From Chitinophagaceae bacterium (GTDB taxonomy: Bacteria; Bacteroidota; Bacteroidia; Chitinophagales; Chitinophagaceae): a DNA stretch of 64,000 nucleotides. The stretch spans positions 1 to 64,000 of the forward strand of contig JAGFIS010000007.1 in NCBI GenBank assembly GCA_024103425.1, written 5' to 3'. Below, piece after piece: positions 17,376 through 25,966 of the stretch; position 1 is the stretch's first letter; the number at the start of each line of letters is the position of its first letter. A program made the translations under genes and the position numbers. The notes beneath the pieces were generated by a model. It was not told the origin of the DNA. It saw nothing but the letters and a program-made list of their open reading frames with translations, and ran no database searches.

Positions 17376-19181
17376 ATGGATAAGCAGGAATCAGAAGTAG
17401 AAAGGTTTTACCACAAAAAGACAGAAGAAGTAACCGGGCGTCTGGATGGTCTAAAACAAAGAAAATCGGCTTTTGCATGGCTCCGCCTGGGATCTATTGC
17501 AGCCATTGCACTCGTTTTCTATCTGCTCTGGCAGGCAGGAATTGCCTATGTTTTTCTCGCAACCGTTATCTTACTCATAGTTTTTGTCCGTCTCGTTTAT
17601 GCCGATTTATCAAATCAGGAGGCCATAGGGTTTCAGAGGAAACTCTTGAGTCATTACGAAAACGAGATAAAGTCCATTCAGGGGCAACAAGTGTTTTATG
17701 ATGGCAGTAAGTTCATCAACAAAGAACACCCCTACTCTTCCGACCTCGACATTTTTGGCAGCGGTTCTCTGTTTCAATACATCAACCGGACACAAACCGA
17801 ACCGGGCAGCAGTGTACTGGCACAGTATCTTACTAAAAGACAAACGAATGACGTCATCCTGCAACGACAGGAAGCCTTGAAGGAGTTGAGTAAAGACAAC
17901 GACTGGATGAAAAGATTTCAAACTTCTAACAGTCTGAATCCTTTTACGATTCAATCGCAGGAGCGCATCGCAGGGTGGTTTGAGCAACGGCATCCGTTCT
18001 CCAACCTGCTGTTGATTAATCTCGTCAGAACTATCATTCCCGCGCTTATCGTCACCGTTACGATTCTCTTTATATTCGGCAAGGTTGGAGAGACTATGTT
18101 TTATTCTGCCCTGTTACTCGGGGCTATCCTGTTCTGGCAATTCAACAAAATCGTTACTCCGCTCCATAATCAGTTATCTGATATCAATCAACAGTTAAAA
18201 GCCCTTGCAAGGTCGTTAGAATTGATAGAAGAAAAAAACTTTGAATCTCCAATTCTTAAGCAGTTGCAGTCGCAAATTAGTGGAGGCAGCATAAAATCTT
18301 CTGCCGCCATTAAGAAACTGGGGAAGCAAATGGACAGGCTTGATTTGCGGTACAACATCATACTTTCATTCCCGCTTAATCTCCTTTTTCTGTGGGACCT
18401 GCAGCAGATTATGAGTTTAGAAAAATGGAAAGTTCTCCACAAATCATCTTTTAGAGCCTGGATAGATACTGTTGCCGAGTTTGAAGCACTCAACAGTCTG
18501 GCGACATTCTTTTTTAATAATCCCTCTTATACATTTCCCGAAATTAAAGATGATTACTTTTCTATTGAAGGTAAAAATATCGGACATCCGCTGATTGCAG
18601 AAGCAAAGCGCGTTGTCAACTACATCGACATCCCCGCTACCGGAAAAATAATGCTGGTGACAGGATCTAACATGGCAGGCAAAAGCACTTACCTGAGGAG
18701 TATCGGAGTCAATTGCGTTTTGGCATTTTGCGGAGCACCTGTTTGTGCCACAGAGTTTAAAACGTCTAACGTGTCACTCATTACTAGTATGAGGATTGAA
18801 GACAATCTGCAGGAGAGCACATCTACTTTCTATGCCGAACTCAAAAAACTGAAAGTGATTATCGACAAAGTGAATGCCGGTGAAAGGGTCTTCATCCTTC
18901 TCGATGAAATTCTGAGAGGCACTAATTCAACCGATCGCCACACAGGCTCCAAAGCCTTAATCAAACAGTTGATTGCAAAACAGGCTGTTGCCATCATCGC
19001 TACGCACGACCTGGAACTGGCCGCGATGAAAAATAACTATCCTGAAAACATAGACAACTATCACTTCGATGTACAGGTGAACAACGAAGAGCTGTACTTC
19101 GATTACCGTTTGAAAGAAGGAATTTGCAAGAGTATGAATGCATCTATTCTTATGAAGAAGATTGGCATTGAATTGGATTAA
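17376..19181 (+). CDS. Membrane-anchored MutS-like ATPase
   Basis: The C-terminal 220 residues are a MutS domain V ATPase: Walker A TGSNMAGKSTYLR (about 429-441), STSTFYAELKKL, Walker B VFILLDEI with Asp510-Glu511, and the histidine switch IIATHDLEL. The N-terminal mismatch-recognition and connector domains of MutS are absent. Instead there are two pairs of membrane segments, at about 30-70 and 210-255, followed by coiled coil. The family occurs widely in Bacteroidota and is often annotated as mismatch repair, but its membrane topology makes classical repair unlikely. The true role is unknown. It is located 36 bp after tamB. Confidence 0.85.
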   Translation: MDKQESEVERFYHKKTEEVTGRLDGLKQRKSAFAWLRLGSIAAIALVFYLLWQAGIAYVFLATVILLIVFVRLVYADLSNQEAIGFQRKLLSHYENEIKSIQGQQVFYDGSKFINKEHPYSSDLDIFGSGSLFQYINRTQTEPGSSVLAQYLTKRQTNDVILQRQEALKELSKDNDWMKRFQTSNSLNPFTIQSQERIAGWFEQRHPFSNLLLINLVRTIIPALIVTVTILFIFGKVGETMFYSALLLGAILFWQFNKIVTPLHNQLSDINQQLKALARSLELIEEKNFESPILKQLQSQISGGSIKSSAAIKKLGKQMDRLDLRYNIILSFPLNLLFLWDLQQIMSLEKWKVLHKSSFRAWIDTVAEFEALNSLATFFFNNPSYTFPEIKDDYFSIEGKNIGHPLIAEAKRVVNYIDIPATGKIMLVTGSNMAGKSTYLRSIGVNCVLAFCGAPVCATEFKTSNVSLITSMRIEDNLQESTSTFYAELKKLKVIIDKVNAGERVFILLDEILRGTNSTDRHTGSKALIKQLIAKQAVAIIATHDLELAAMKNNYPENIDNYHFDVQVNNEELYFDYRLKEGICKSMNASILMKKIGIELD

Positions 19182-19183
19182 GC

Positions 19184-20065
19184 TCACTTCACTATCGTCA
19201 GCATCAGCCTGTATGCTTTTTTGCCTGTAAGTCTGACAAAGAAGCCATCGACACACTTCCACAGCAGAAATGGCAAAAACTTTAATAAGGAAGCAATCCT
19301 CAGTTGAAAAGCCGCCTTACTGTTAAATGCTTTTGCGGTGCTGCTTTTCACCTTATCCGTTACAAGCGCTTTAATTGATTGCTCTGTAAAAGAATGCAGG
19401 TGTGCATGATGAGGTGTCAGTTGATTACAATGAATACAAAGAGAATACTTGATTTTTTCATTGTAAGGCGTTGTGATGATTAATTTGCCACCCGGCTTGA
19501 GCACTTGCAGCAATGACTGAATAAATAAGCCGGGATCAGGCACATGCTCTATAATTTCTGAAGCAATGATACAATCCAGTGCACCTTTTTTAAACGGCAA
19601 CGCAAAGGTATCGGCTACAACGGCAAAATGATGGTCGGACGCTGTTCGCACTAATGCCCGCTCAGGATTTTTATAAGAAATATCCATTGAAATCACCTTC
19701 TTGTTTTTGGGTATCAGGCTCTCGGCTGCCCATCCGCTGCCACAGCCTACGTCGAGTACCCACTCTGCTTGCTGAGGAACCTCCGCAATAATTCTTTGCC
19801 TCAGCCGGTTCACTTCGATACGATCCAGGGGATCCTGAAATTCTTTTGAAAAATCAAATGCCTCTGCATCTCTCATATAATGATCCCTGTAATCCATCGA
19901 GGCATCGATAGGCGAGGTATCTGAAAGAAAAACAGGGATTCCATTTCTCAAAGGGAAACTCCGGCTGCCGTCAAAAGATCGCAGTTCCAAATTCGGTTCT
20001 TCTTTCAATGCGATCCCGGTACCGGGCACGGCTAGAAGATTTATAAATTCCGGTGTCAACTTCAT
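19184..20065 (-). CDS. Class I SAM-dependent methyltransferase
   Basis: A 293-aa protein with a short N-terminal domain (LELRSFDGSRSFPLRNGIPV) resembling the Trm112-like domain found before many methyltransferases, then a Rossmann SAM-binding core: WVLDVGCGSGWAAE (102-115), ISMDIS, VVADTFALPF, IIASEIIEHV and LKPGGKLIITTP. The C-terminus is basic and hydrophobic and may touch the membrane. The substrate cannot be read from sequence; related proteins modify quinones, lipids or surface glycans. Its stop is 2 bp past the convergent MutS-like gene, and its promoter lies 5 bp before the ATG. Confidence 0.83.
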   Translation of the reverse strand: MKLTPEFINLLAVPGTGIALKEEPNLELRSFDGSRSFPLRNGIPVFLSDTSPIDASMDYRDHYMRDAEAFDFSKEFQDPLDRIEVNRLRQRIIAEVPQQAEWVLDVGCGSGWAAESLIPKNKKVISMDISYKNPERALVRTASDHHFAVVADTFALPFKKGALDCIIASEIIEHVPDPGLFIQSLLQVLKPGGKLIITTPYNEKIKYSLCIHCNQLTPHHAHLHSFTEQSIKALVTDKVKSSTAKAFNSKAAFQLRIASLLKFLPFLLWKCVDGFFVRLTGKKAYRLMLTIVK

Positions 20066-20070
20066 TCAGA

Positions 20071-20078
20071 CAAAGATA
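20071..20078 (-). promoter_or_regulatory. -7 promoter element of the methyltransferase gene
   Basis: TATCTTTG on the minus strand, five bases before the ATG at 20065. Confidence 0.5.
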
Positions 20079-20212
20079 TTTTTTTTAAGGAGTGGGGCGT
20101 ATTTCAATTTTTATTTAATACGTAAAGCAGGAGTGATCATTAAAGCATCCTTAAAAAATAGCAATTCTTTGTTCATTACCCGGGAACAGGAAATAAAAGG
20201 GCGCCGATTATT

Positions 20213-20220
20213 TACCTTTG
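20213..20220 (+). promoter_or_regulatory. -7 promoter element of the phosphohexomutase gene
   Basis: TACCTTTG matches the consensus; it lies 22 bases before the GTG start at 20243. Confidence 0.45.
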
Positions 20221-20242
20221 CCGCATATCAAATTTTTCTTAG

Positions 20243-21631
20243 GTGGCACTAATAAAAAGTATTTCAGGAATTCGAGGCACAATTGGTAATATACCCGGAG
20301 AGAATCTCACGCCTCTCGATATTGTTAAGTTTACGGCAGCATACGCGACTTTCATTCTACCGCATGCAAAAAAGAAGAAAATCGTCATCGGACGCGATGG
20401 CAGGATGAGCGGTGAAATGGTAAGCACAATTTGCGCTCAAACGCTCATCGCTATGGGGCTGGATGTGGTCGATCTTGGCATCACCACTACCCCAACTGTT
20501 GAAATAGCGGTTACAGGAGAAAAAGCCGACGGTGGAATCATCCTGACAGCCAGCCATAATCCTAAAGAGTGGAATGCGCTGAAACTACTGAACAATAAAG
20601 GAGAATTCATTGACGCAAAAGCCGGCCAGACTATTCTGGAATTGGTTGAAAAAGAAGATTTCCTATTCTCAACAGTTGACGACCTGGGAAAATACAGTCG
20701 CAACGATACTTATCTGCATAAACACATAGAGGCTATTCTTAACTATCCTTTGGTTGACCGCGAAGCGATTGAAAAGAAGAACTTCAGCGTTGTTGTTGAC
20801 GGCATCAACAGCTCAGGGGCACTTTATGTACCGGAGTTACTGAAAGCTCTGGGGATAGAAAAAGTGCATGTCATCAATAAAGAAATCACCGGTAATTTTG
20901 CTCATAATCCTGAGCCGCTGCCCCAGCATTTAACTGAACTCAGCGAAGAGGTCATCAGGCGAAAGGCAGACCTCGGAATCGCCGTTGATCCGGACGTGGA
21001 CAGGCTCTGCTTTGTAAATGAAGATGGGCTGTTGTTCGGCGAAGAATATACCCTTGTTGCTGTGGCGGATTATGTCTTATCTCACAGACAAGGCAATACG
21101 GTCAGCAACATGTCATCAACCAAGAGCCTGAAAGAGCTGACCATCAGTAAGGGCGGTTCTTACTTCCCGAGTGCCGTGGGCGAAGTGAATGTGGTTAAGA
21201 AGATGAAGGAAGTGAAAGCTGTCATCGGCGGAGAAGGCAACGGAGGTATCATCGTCCCCGATTTCCATTACGGACGGGATGCATTGATTGGCATCGGACT
21301 CTTCCTTTCTCACTTAGCTAAGAACGGTAAAACCATCAGCCGTCTGAGAGCTGAATATCCTGATTATTACATTTCAAAGAATAAAGCTGAACTCTCGGCA
21401 TCTACCGATGTCAGGGAACTACTTTCAAAACTCACGGAGCGATACAAGAACAATCCGATGAACACAGAAGACGGACTGAAAATAGAATTCGGTGATGACT
21501 GGGTGCATGTACGCGCGAGCAATACCGAGCCTATTCTGAGGATTTATTCGGAAAGTAACTTCCGGACAACGGCTGAGAATATTGCCAACCGTATTATCAG
21601 GGATATCCACGAGATCAGCAGTTCCCTTTAG
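20243..21631 (+). CDS. glmM: Phosphoglucosamine mutase-like phosphohexomutase
   Basis: An alpha-D-phosphohexomutase of 462 aa. It has the serine phosphate loop TASHNPKEWNALK (Ser104 is the phosphoryl carrier), the metal loop DPDVDR (249-254), the sugar-binding GEGNGGI and the phosphate-binding RASNTEPILRIYSE. In Bacteroidota this form is the GlmM candidate, which interconverts glucosamine-6-phosphate and glucosamine-1-phosphate for peptidoglycan and LPS precursors; phosphomannomutase activity is possible. The start is a GTG (MALIKSISGIRGTIG), with no in-frame ATG upstream. The cysteine desulfurase gene follows after 16 bp. Confidence 0.88.
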   Translation: MALIKSISGIRGTIGNIPGENLTPLDIVKFTAAYATFILPHAKKKKIVIGRDGRMSGEMVSTICAQTLIAMGLDVVDLGITTTPTVEIAVTGEKADGGIILTASHNPKEWNALKLLNNKGEFIDAKAGQTILELVEKEDFLFSTVDDLGKYSRNDTYLHKHIEAILNYPLVDREAIEKKNFSVVVDGINSSGALYVPELLKALGIEKVHVINKEITGNFAHNPEPLPQHLTELSEEVIRRKADLGIAVDPDVDRLCFVNEDGLLFGEEYTLVAVADYVLSHRQGNTVSNMSSTKSLKELTISKGGSYFPSAVGEVNVVKKMKEVKAVIGGEGNGGIIVPDFHYGRDALIGIGLFLSHLAKNGKTISRLRAEYPDYYISKNKAELSASTDVRELLSKLTERYKNNPMNTEDGLKIEFGDDWVHVRASNTEPILRIYSESNFRTTAENIANRIIRDIHEISSSL

Positions 21632-21647
21632 GCTAATTAAAAAGTTT

Positions 21648-22775
21648 ATGAAAAGAATTTACCTCGACAATGCTGCTACAACACCGATAGCACCCGAGGT
21701 ATTCGAAGCCATGAAGCCTTTCTTCACTGAGAAATTCGGCAATCCTTCATCCATTCACAGCTTCGGCAGGGAAACAAAAGCAGCCCTCGAAAATGCGAGA
21801 AAATCTGTAGCCATAGTGCTGGATGCGCGTCCGGCCGAAATCGTTTTTACCAGCGGAGGAACCGAGAGTACCAACACCGCCCTCAATGCCGCCGTATATA
21901 ATCTTGGATGTAAAACTATCATCACCTCACCCATCGAGCACCATGCCACGCTGCACACATCAGAACACATCAAAAAATCCGGTGCAGCTGATTTGCAATA
22001 TGTGAAACTCGACAGTAAAGGCCATATTGATTTTAATGATCTGGAAAGGTTGCTACAAGAGAGTAAAACAAAATGCGTTGTGTCACTCATGCACGCAAAC
22101 AATGAAACAGGCAATATCACTGATATAGAAAAAGTTGGTGCACTCTGTGAGCAATACAATGCTATATTCCACACGGATGCTGTGCAAACTCTGGCGCATT
22201 ATGAAGTTGACGTGCAGAAATTTAAAATCCATTTTCTGAGCGCTACGTCTCATAAATTTCACGGACCGAAGGGAACAGGACTTTTATATGTCAATCAACA
22301 TCTCAAAATAGAGCCTTTCCTGCAGGGCGGCGGGCAGGAAAGAGGTATGCGCGCCGGAACAGAGAATATCTACGGGATCATCGGCTTTGCCAAAGCACTC
22401 GAACTGGCTGAAGAACACAGGGAAGAAAATGTAAGCTATATCCGCGGCCTGCGCGACAGGATGGTGAGCCGGTTAAAGAGCGAAATACCGGGAATAACTT
22501 TCAATGGTGATATAGGCGGCAATTGCCTGATAAACATTCTGAGTGTGGGTTTCCCAAAAAGCGAAAACTCTGAAATGCTGCTGATCAGTCTCGATATTCA
22601 AAATATCTGTGCCAGTGGTGGAAGTGCCTGTGCCTCGGGCGCCCAGACCGGCAGCCATGTCATCAGTGCGCTGTATCCTGGATCGGATCAAATCACTGTG
22701 CGATTTTCATTCAGCAGATACAATACAATTGAAGAAGTGGACAGGACTGTAGATGTACTAAAATCTATCCTTTAA
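21648..22775 (+). CDS. Cysteine desulfurase (NifS/IscS family)
   Basis: A PLP-dependent class V aminotransferase that takes sulphur from cysteine, leaving alanine, for Fe-S clusters and thio-modifications. The protein is 375 aa from the ATG at 21648 (MKRIYLDNAATTPIAPEV); upstream in-frame codons overlap the previous gene. Lys203 in TSHKFHGPKGTG should bind PLP and Cys328 in GGSACASG is the persulphide cysteine on the short loop of NifS/IscS type enzymes. GGGQERGMRAGTEN is also conserved. No iscU or other cluster-assembly gene is adjacent, so its pathway partner is not shown here. Confidence 0.93.
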   Translation: MKRIYLDNAATTPIAPEVFEAMKPFFTEKFGNPSSIHSFGRETKAALENARKSVAIVLDARPAEIVFTSGGTESTNTALNAAVYNLGCKTIITSPIEHHATLHTSEHIKKSGAADLQYVKLDSKGHIDFNDLERLLQESKTKCVVSLMHANNETGNITDIEKVGALCEQYNAIFHTDAVQTLAHYEVDVQKFKIHFLSATSHKFHGPKGTGLLYVNQHLKIEPFLQGGGQERGMRAGTENIYGIIGFAKALELAEEHREENVSYIRGLRDRMVSRLKSEIPGITFNGDIGGNCLINILSVGFPKSENSEMLLISLDIQNICASGGSACASGAQTGSHVISALYPGSDQITVRFSFSRYNTIEEVDRTVDVLKSIL

Positions 22776-22786
22776 GGCTGTTCAAC

Positions 22787-23143
22787 TCACACATAAACAT
22801 CCTCAATCAGAAAGTATTCTGTCTCCTCTCCTGCTTTCATTCTGATAGCCAGAATATCGAATTGAATTTTCTTCCATTCAGGATTTTGATACTGATACTC
22901 TTCGGCAGCATCCATGATGTGCAGCAACTTTTTGCGGCTCACCCCCTCTTCCGGATATCCAAACTTATCAGAACTGCGGGTCTTCACTTCAATAAAATGA
23001 AGGACATCATCGAAGGCAGCAATGATATCAACCTCTAAATGTTTATAACGCCAGTTTTGGTAAAGAATCCTGAATCCTCTTTCTGCGAGATATTTTGCTG
23101 CCAGCTCCTCCCCCATTTTGCCTGTTGATAAATGCCGTGCCAT
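22787..23143 (-). CDS. yraN: YraN family endonuclease-like protein (UPF0102)
   Basis: A 118-aa protein beginning MARHLSTGKMGEELAAKYL, typical of UPF0102/YraN, with the endonuclease-like core NWRYKHLEVDIIA, HFIEVKTRSS (E-x-K signature of the PD-(D/E)XK fold) and RKKLLHIMDAAEEY. The family has a Holliday-junction-resolvase-like fold, but its cellular role is unproven. The ATG at 23143 was chosen over an open upstream start at 23194 because it begins the conserved domain. Convergent with the cysteine desulfurase gene, 11 bp between stops. Confidence 0.92.
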   Translation of the reverse strand: MARHLSTGKMGEELAAKYLAERGFRILYQNWRYKHLEVDIIAAFDDVLHFIEVKTRSSDKFGYPEEGVSRKKLLHIMDAAEEYQYQNPEWKKIQFDILAIRMKAGEETEYFLIEDVYV

Positions 23144-23336
23144 GTTTGAAAGTAAAGAAAATAATTTAGTCTTACCCGGGAGATAGCAGGTCATGGTTGT
23201 TAAGGAAAACTAAAATGGCTTCTGAAAACCTCAAGTTTTAATCTTCGGACAACTATTCAAGTCATACCCAGCGCAGATATTTAACCTGCGAGATAACTTT
23301 AATTATTAATTAGTACTCAAAAGCCCCGAAAAAAGG

Positions 23337-23344
23337 TACTTTTG
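23337..23344 (+). promoter_or_regulatory. -7 promoter element of the dsbD operon
   Basis: TACTTTTG, 31 bases before the ATG at 23376. It would drive both DsbD genes. Confidence 0.5.
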
Positions 23345-23375
23345 CAGAACTTACAACAAGTAAATAAACAACGTA

Positions 23376-23831
23376 ATGAAAAAACTACTTTTTGCTCTGT
23401 TCCTGGTATTCAGTGCTAACGCTCTTTTTGCACAAATGGTGAAGAATCCGGTTTCGTGGAATAGCAACGTGAAGAAAATTGCCGACAAGACTTACGAAAT
23501 AGTATTGACTGCTAATATTGAAGACGGCTGGCACATGTATTCTCAGAATACGCCTTCCGGCGGCCCGATTCCAACTAAAGTAACTTTTACCAAAAGCCCT
23601 CTTGTTATATTAGATGGTCCGACTAAGGAAGTAGGTAAATTAGAACAGCGTTTTGAGCCACTCTTCGGTGTAGATGTAAAACAATACTCTGACCGTGTTC
23701 AGTTCAAACAAGTAGTTAAGACCAAGGCCAACGTGAAAACTTCAGTGGATGTGGCTGTACAATTCATGGTTTGTGACGATCATCAATGCCTGCCGCCCGC
23801 TACACAAAAGCTGACCATAGCACTAAAATAA
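23376..23831 (+). CDS. Stand-alone DsbD alpha-domain protein
   Basis: A 151-aa exported protein (signal peptide about 1-20, ending ANALFAQ) that corresponds to the N-terminal immunoglobulin-like DsbD alpha domain. GWHMYSQNTPSGGPIPTKV is typical, and the C-terminal VCDDHQCLPP places Cys133 and Cys138 like the redox pair of DsbD alpha, which passes electrons to periplasmic partners. It lies 12 bp before a full DsbD-like gene whose own alpha region has no cysteines, so this protein may act as its separate, redox-active alpha module. That division of work is inference. Confidence 0.88.
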   Translation: MKKLLFALFLVFSANALFAQMVKNPVSWNSNVKKIADKTYEIVLTANIEDGWHMYSQNTPSGGPIPTKVTFTKSPLVILDGPTKEVGKLEQRFEPLFGVDVKQYSDRVQFKQVVKTKANVKTSVDVAVQFMVCDDHQCLPPATQKLTIALK

Positions 23832-23843
23832 AATCACTTCTTG

Positions 23844-25895
23844 ATGAAATTTAGCTCCAGGTGGATGCAGGGTGCTGCCCTGACACTGCTGTTATTGATT
23901 CTTTCTCAGTCTAATATTTTTGCACAAGGCAAAGAACCGGTTTCATTCACTTTTGACACCGAACATATTGATGACAGTACAGTTTACCTGAATATCCGGG
24001 CTAAAATCGCTCCGGGTATCAAGCTATTCGCCATGAAGAACAGCGAAGACGACTTAGTTTATTCAACGCTGCAGTTCGTTGACGGCGTAAAGGACAAAAT
24101 AAAAGGCAACCCTGTTTTCACGGGAAATATTCAGAAAGAAACTGATCCCGATCTGGAGAGTACAGTTGAATACTTTACCGACTCGGTGACATGGCATCAG
24201 CCTATCAAGGCTGCCAGAGCTGACAGCTTTCTTGTAGTAGGTAGCCTGAGCTATATGTATAAAGAAGGGGATGACTTCCCTTCGAAAGAGGAAAAGTTTG
24301 AAGAGTTTGTATTACCGGCTACTCACAAGGATGAAACGGCATTGAATCCGACTGATGAAGTAACCACTACTGTAGGAAATGTAAGCAGGCTTTCTACTTT
24401 TAAAATCTTTTTATTGGGATTCCTGGGCGGACTGATAGCCCTCATCACGCCTTGCGTGTACTCGATGATTCCCATCACAGTGAGTTTCTTTACCAAGAGT
24501 AGTGCCAACCAGAAACAGGGTATCAAGAATGCTGTCAGCTACGCACTGTCTATCATCTTCATTTTCACCCTGCTAGGATTTTTGATTACGGTGATCTTTG
24601 GCCCTGATGCACTCAACGTGCTTTCAACCAACTGGATAGCCAACCTGATATTCTTTGCCATCTTCCTGATATTCGGTATATCCTTCCTTGGTGCGTTTGA
24701 AATAACGCTGCCAAGCTCGATTGCAAATAAGGCTGACAGCAAATCGGGTACATCGAGTTACATGGGAATATTCTTTATGGCACTGACGCTGGTAGTCGTT
24801 TCTTTCTCTTGTACCGGTCCGATTATAGGAAACCTCTTAGTACTTGCCGCGCGCGGAAGCTACTTTGGTCCGTTGATGGGAATGTTCGGATTTTCTCTGG
24901 CTCTCGGACTACCTTTTGCACTCTTTGCTTTCTTCCCGAGTAAGTTGAATATGTTGGGAAAATCCGGCGGATGGCTGAACGCAGTGAAGGTAACCCTGGG
25001 ATTCCTGGAATTGGCTCTTGCTCTGAAATTCCTCTCCAACGCCGATCTGGCAATGGGATGGCGCATCCTGGATAGAGAAGTATTCATCGTGCTCTGGGTA
25101 GTGATCTTCATTTTACTCGGATTCTACCTTTTGGGTAAACTCAAATTCCATCACGATGACGAACTTCCGAAAAACGACTTTGGTTTACCGTACATCAGCA
25201 TTACCAGGCTGTTTCTTTCTATCATTTCTTTTGCTTTCGCATTATATATGATCCCCGGCCTTTGGGGCGCACCGCTGAAAAAGATTTCAGCTTTCGTTCC
25301 GCCGATGGGCACACAAGACTTTAATATGGCGGTAGCATCTGCTGCATCTCATGGAAATACGGTTTCTCTTTCGGGTGAAGATGCTTTGCCCGCTCCGAAG
25401 AAATATGCCGACAGGATGAAGATGTATGAACCCGCCGTTGTAGTAAAACACCATATGACGACCTACTTCGACTACAAGGAAGCCCTTGAAGTAGCCAGAA
25501 AGCTGCACAAACCACTGATGATCGACTTTACCGGCATCAACTGTGTAAACTGCCGCGATATGGAAGGTAAGGTGTGGATTGACGACGAGGTAATGAAGCG
25601 CCTGAAGAACGATTTCGTAATAGCATCACTTTATGTGGACGTACACAGCGTCTATATTCCTAAGGAAGAGCAATATTATTCGGAGGCACTCAAGAAGACC
25701 GTCAAGACTCTTGGAGAGATGAATGCCGATCTTCAAATTTCAACCTTCAATGCCAATGTCCAACCCTACTATTTCTTCCTTGATGGCAACGAGCAGAGGC
25801 TGATACCTGAGGGTTACGGACACGATACCAGCGTAGAGAAGTTTATAAAACTCCTGGACGAAGCGAAGAAAAATTACGAGGCTTCCCGCTCATAA
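23844..25895 (+). CDS. dsbD: Thiol:disulfide interchange protein DsbD-like
   Basis: A 683-aa membrane protein that should carry electrons from cytosolic thioredoxin to the periplasm. It has a signal peptide (ends NIFAQ), a degenerate alpha-like domain (about 25-160) lacking cysteines, a transmembrane CcdA-like domain of about eight helices with its redox cysteines Cys204 (LITPCVYSMIP) and Cys323 (SFSCTGPIIG), and a C-terminal thioredoxin-like gamma domain with Cys567-x-x-Cys570 (INCVNCRDME). The ATG at 23844 directly follows a TTG at 23841. The upstream small alpha-domain protein probably supplies the missing cysteine pair. Confidence 0.92.
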   Translation: MKFSSRWMQGAALTLLLLILSQSNIFAQGKEPVSFTFDTEHIDDSTVYLNIRAKIAPGIKLFAMKNSEDDLVYSTLQFVDGVKDKIKGNPVFTGNIQKETDPDLESTVEYFTDSVTWHQPIKAARADSFLVVGSLSYMYKEGDDFPSKEEKFEEFVLPATHKDETALNPTDEVTTTVGNVSRLSTFKIFLLGFLGGLIALITPCVYSMIPITVSFFTKSSANQKQGIKNAVSYALSIIFIFTLLGFLITVIFGPDALNVLSTNWIANLIFFAIFLIFGISFLGAFEITLPSSIANKADSKSGTSSYMGIFFMALTLVVVSFSCTGPIIGNLLVLAARGSYFGPLMGMFGFSLALGLPFALFAFFPSKLNMLGKSGGWLNAVKVTLGFLELALALKFLSNADLAMGWRILDREVFIVLWVVIFILLGFYLLGKLKFHHDDELPKNDFGLPYISITRLFLSIISFAFALYMIPGLWGAPLKKISAFVPPMGTQDFNMAVASAASHGNTVSLSGEDALPAPKKYADRMKMYEPAVVVKHHMTTYFDYKEALEVARKLHKPLMIDFTGINCVNCRDMEGKVWIDDEVMKRLKNDFVIASLYVDVHSVYIPKEEQYYSEALKKTVKTLGEMNADLQISTFNANVQPYYFFLDGNEQRLIPEGYGHDTSVEKFIKLLDEAKKNYEASRS

Positions 25896-25923
25896 AGTTT
25901 TTCAAAACGGCTTTTTAAAAAGT

Positions 25924-25966
25924 CATATCTTGACCCACTTTTACCAAAATCTTTTGTCAAGATATG
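25924..25966 (+). promoter_or_regulatory. Perfect 11-bp inverted repeat covering a start codon
   Basis: CATATCTTGAC (25924-25934) and GTCAAGATATG (25956-25966) are exact reverse complements separated by 21 bases. The right arm ends with the ATG of the metalloprotease gene. As DNA it could be a repressor operator over the promoter; as RNA it could form a hairpin hiding the start codon. Confidence 0.5.
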
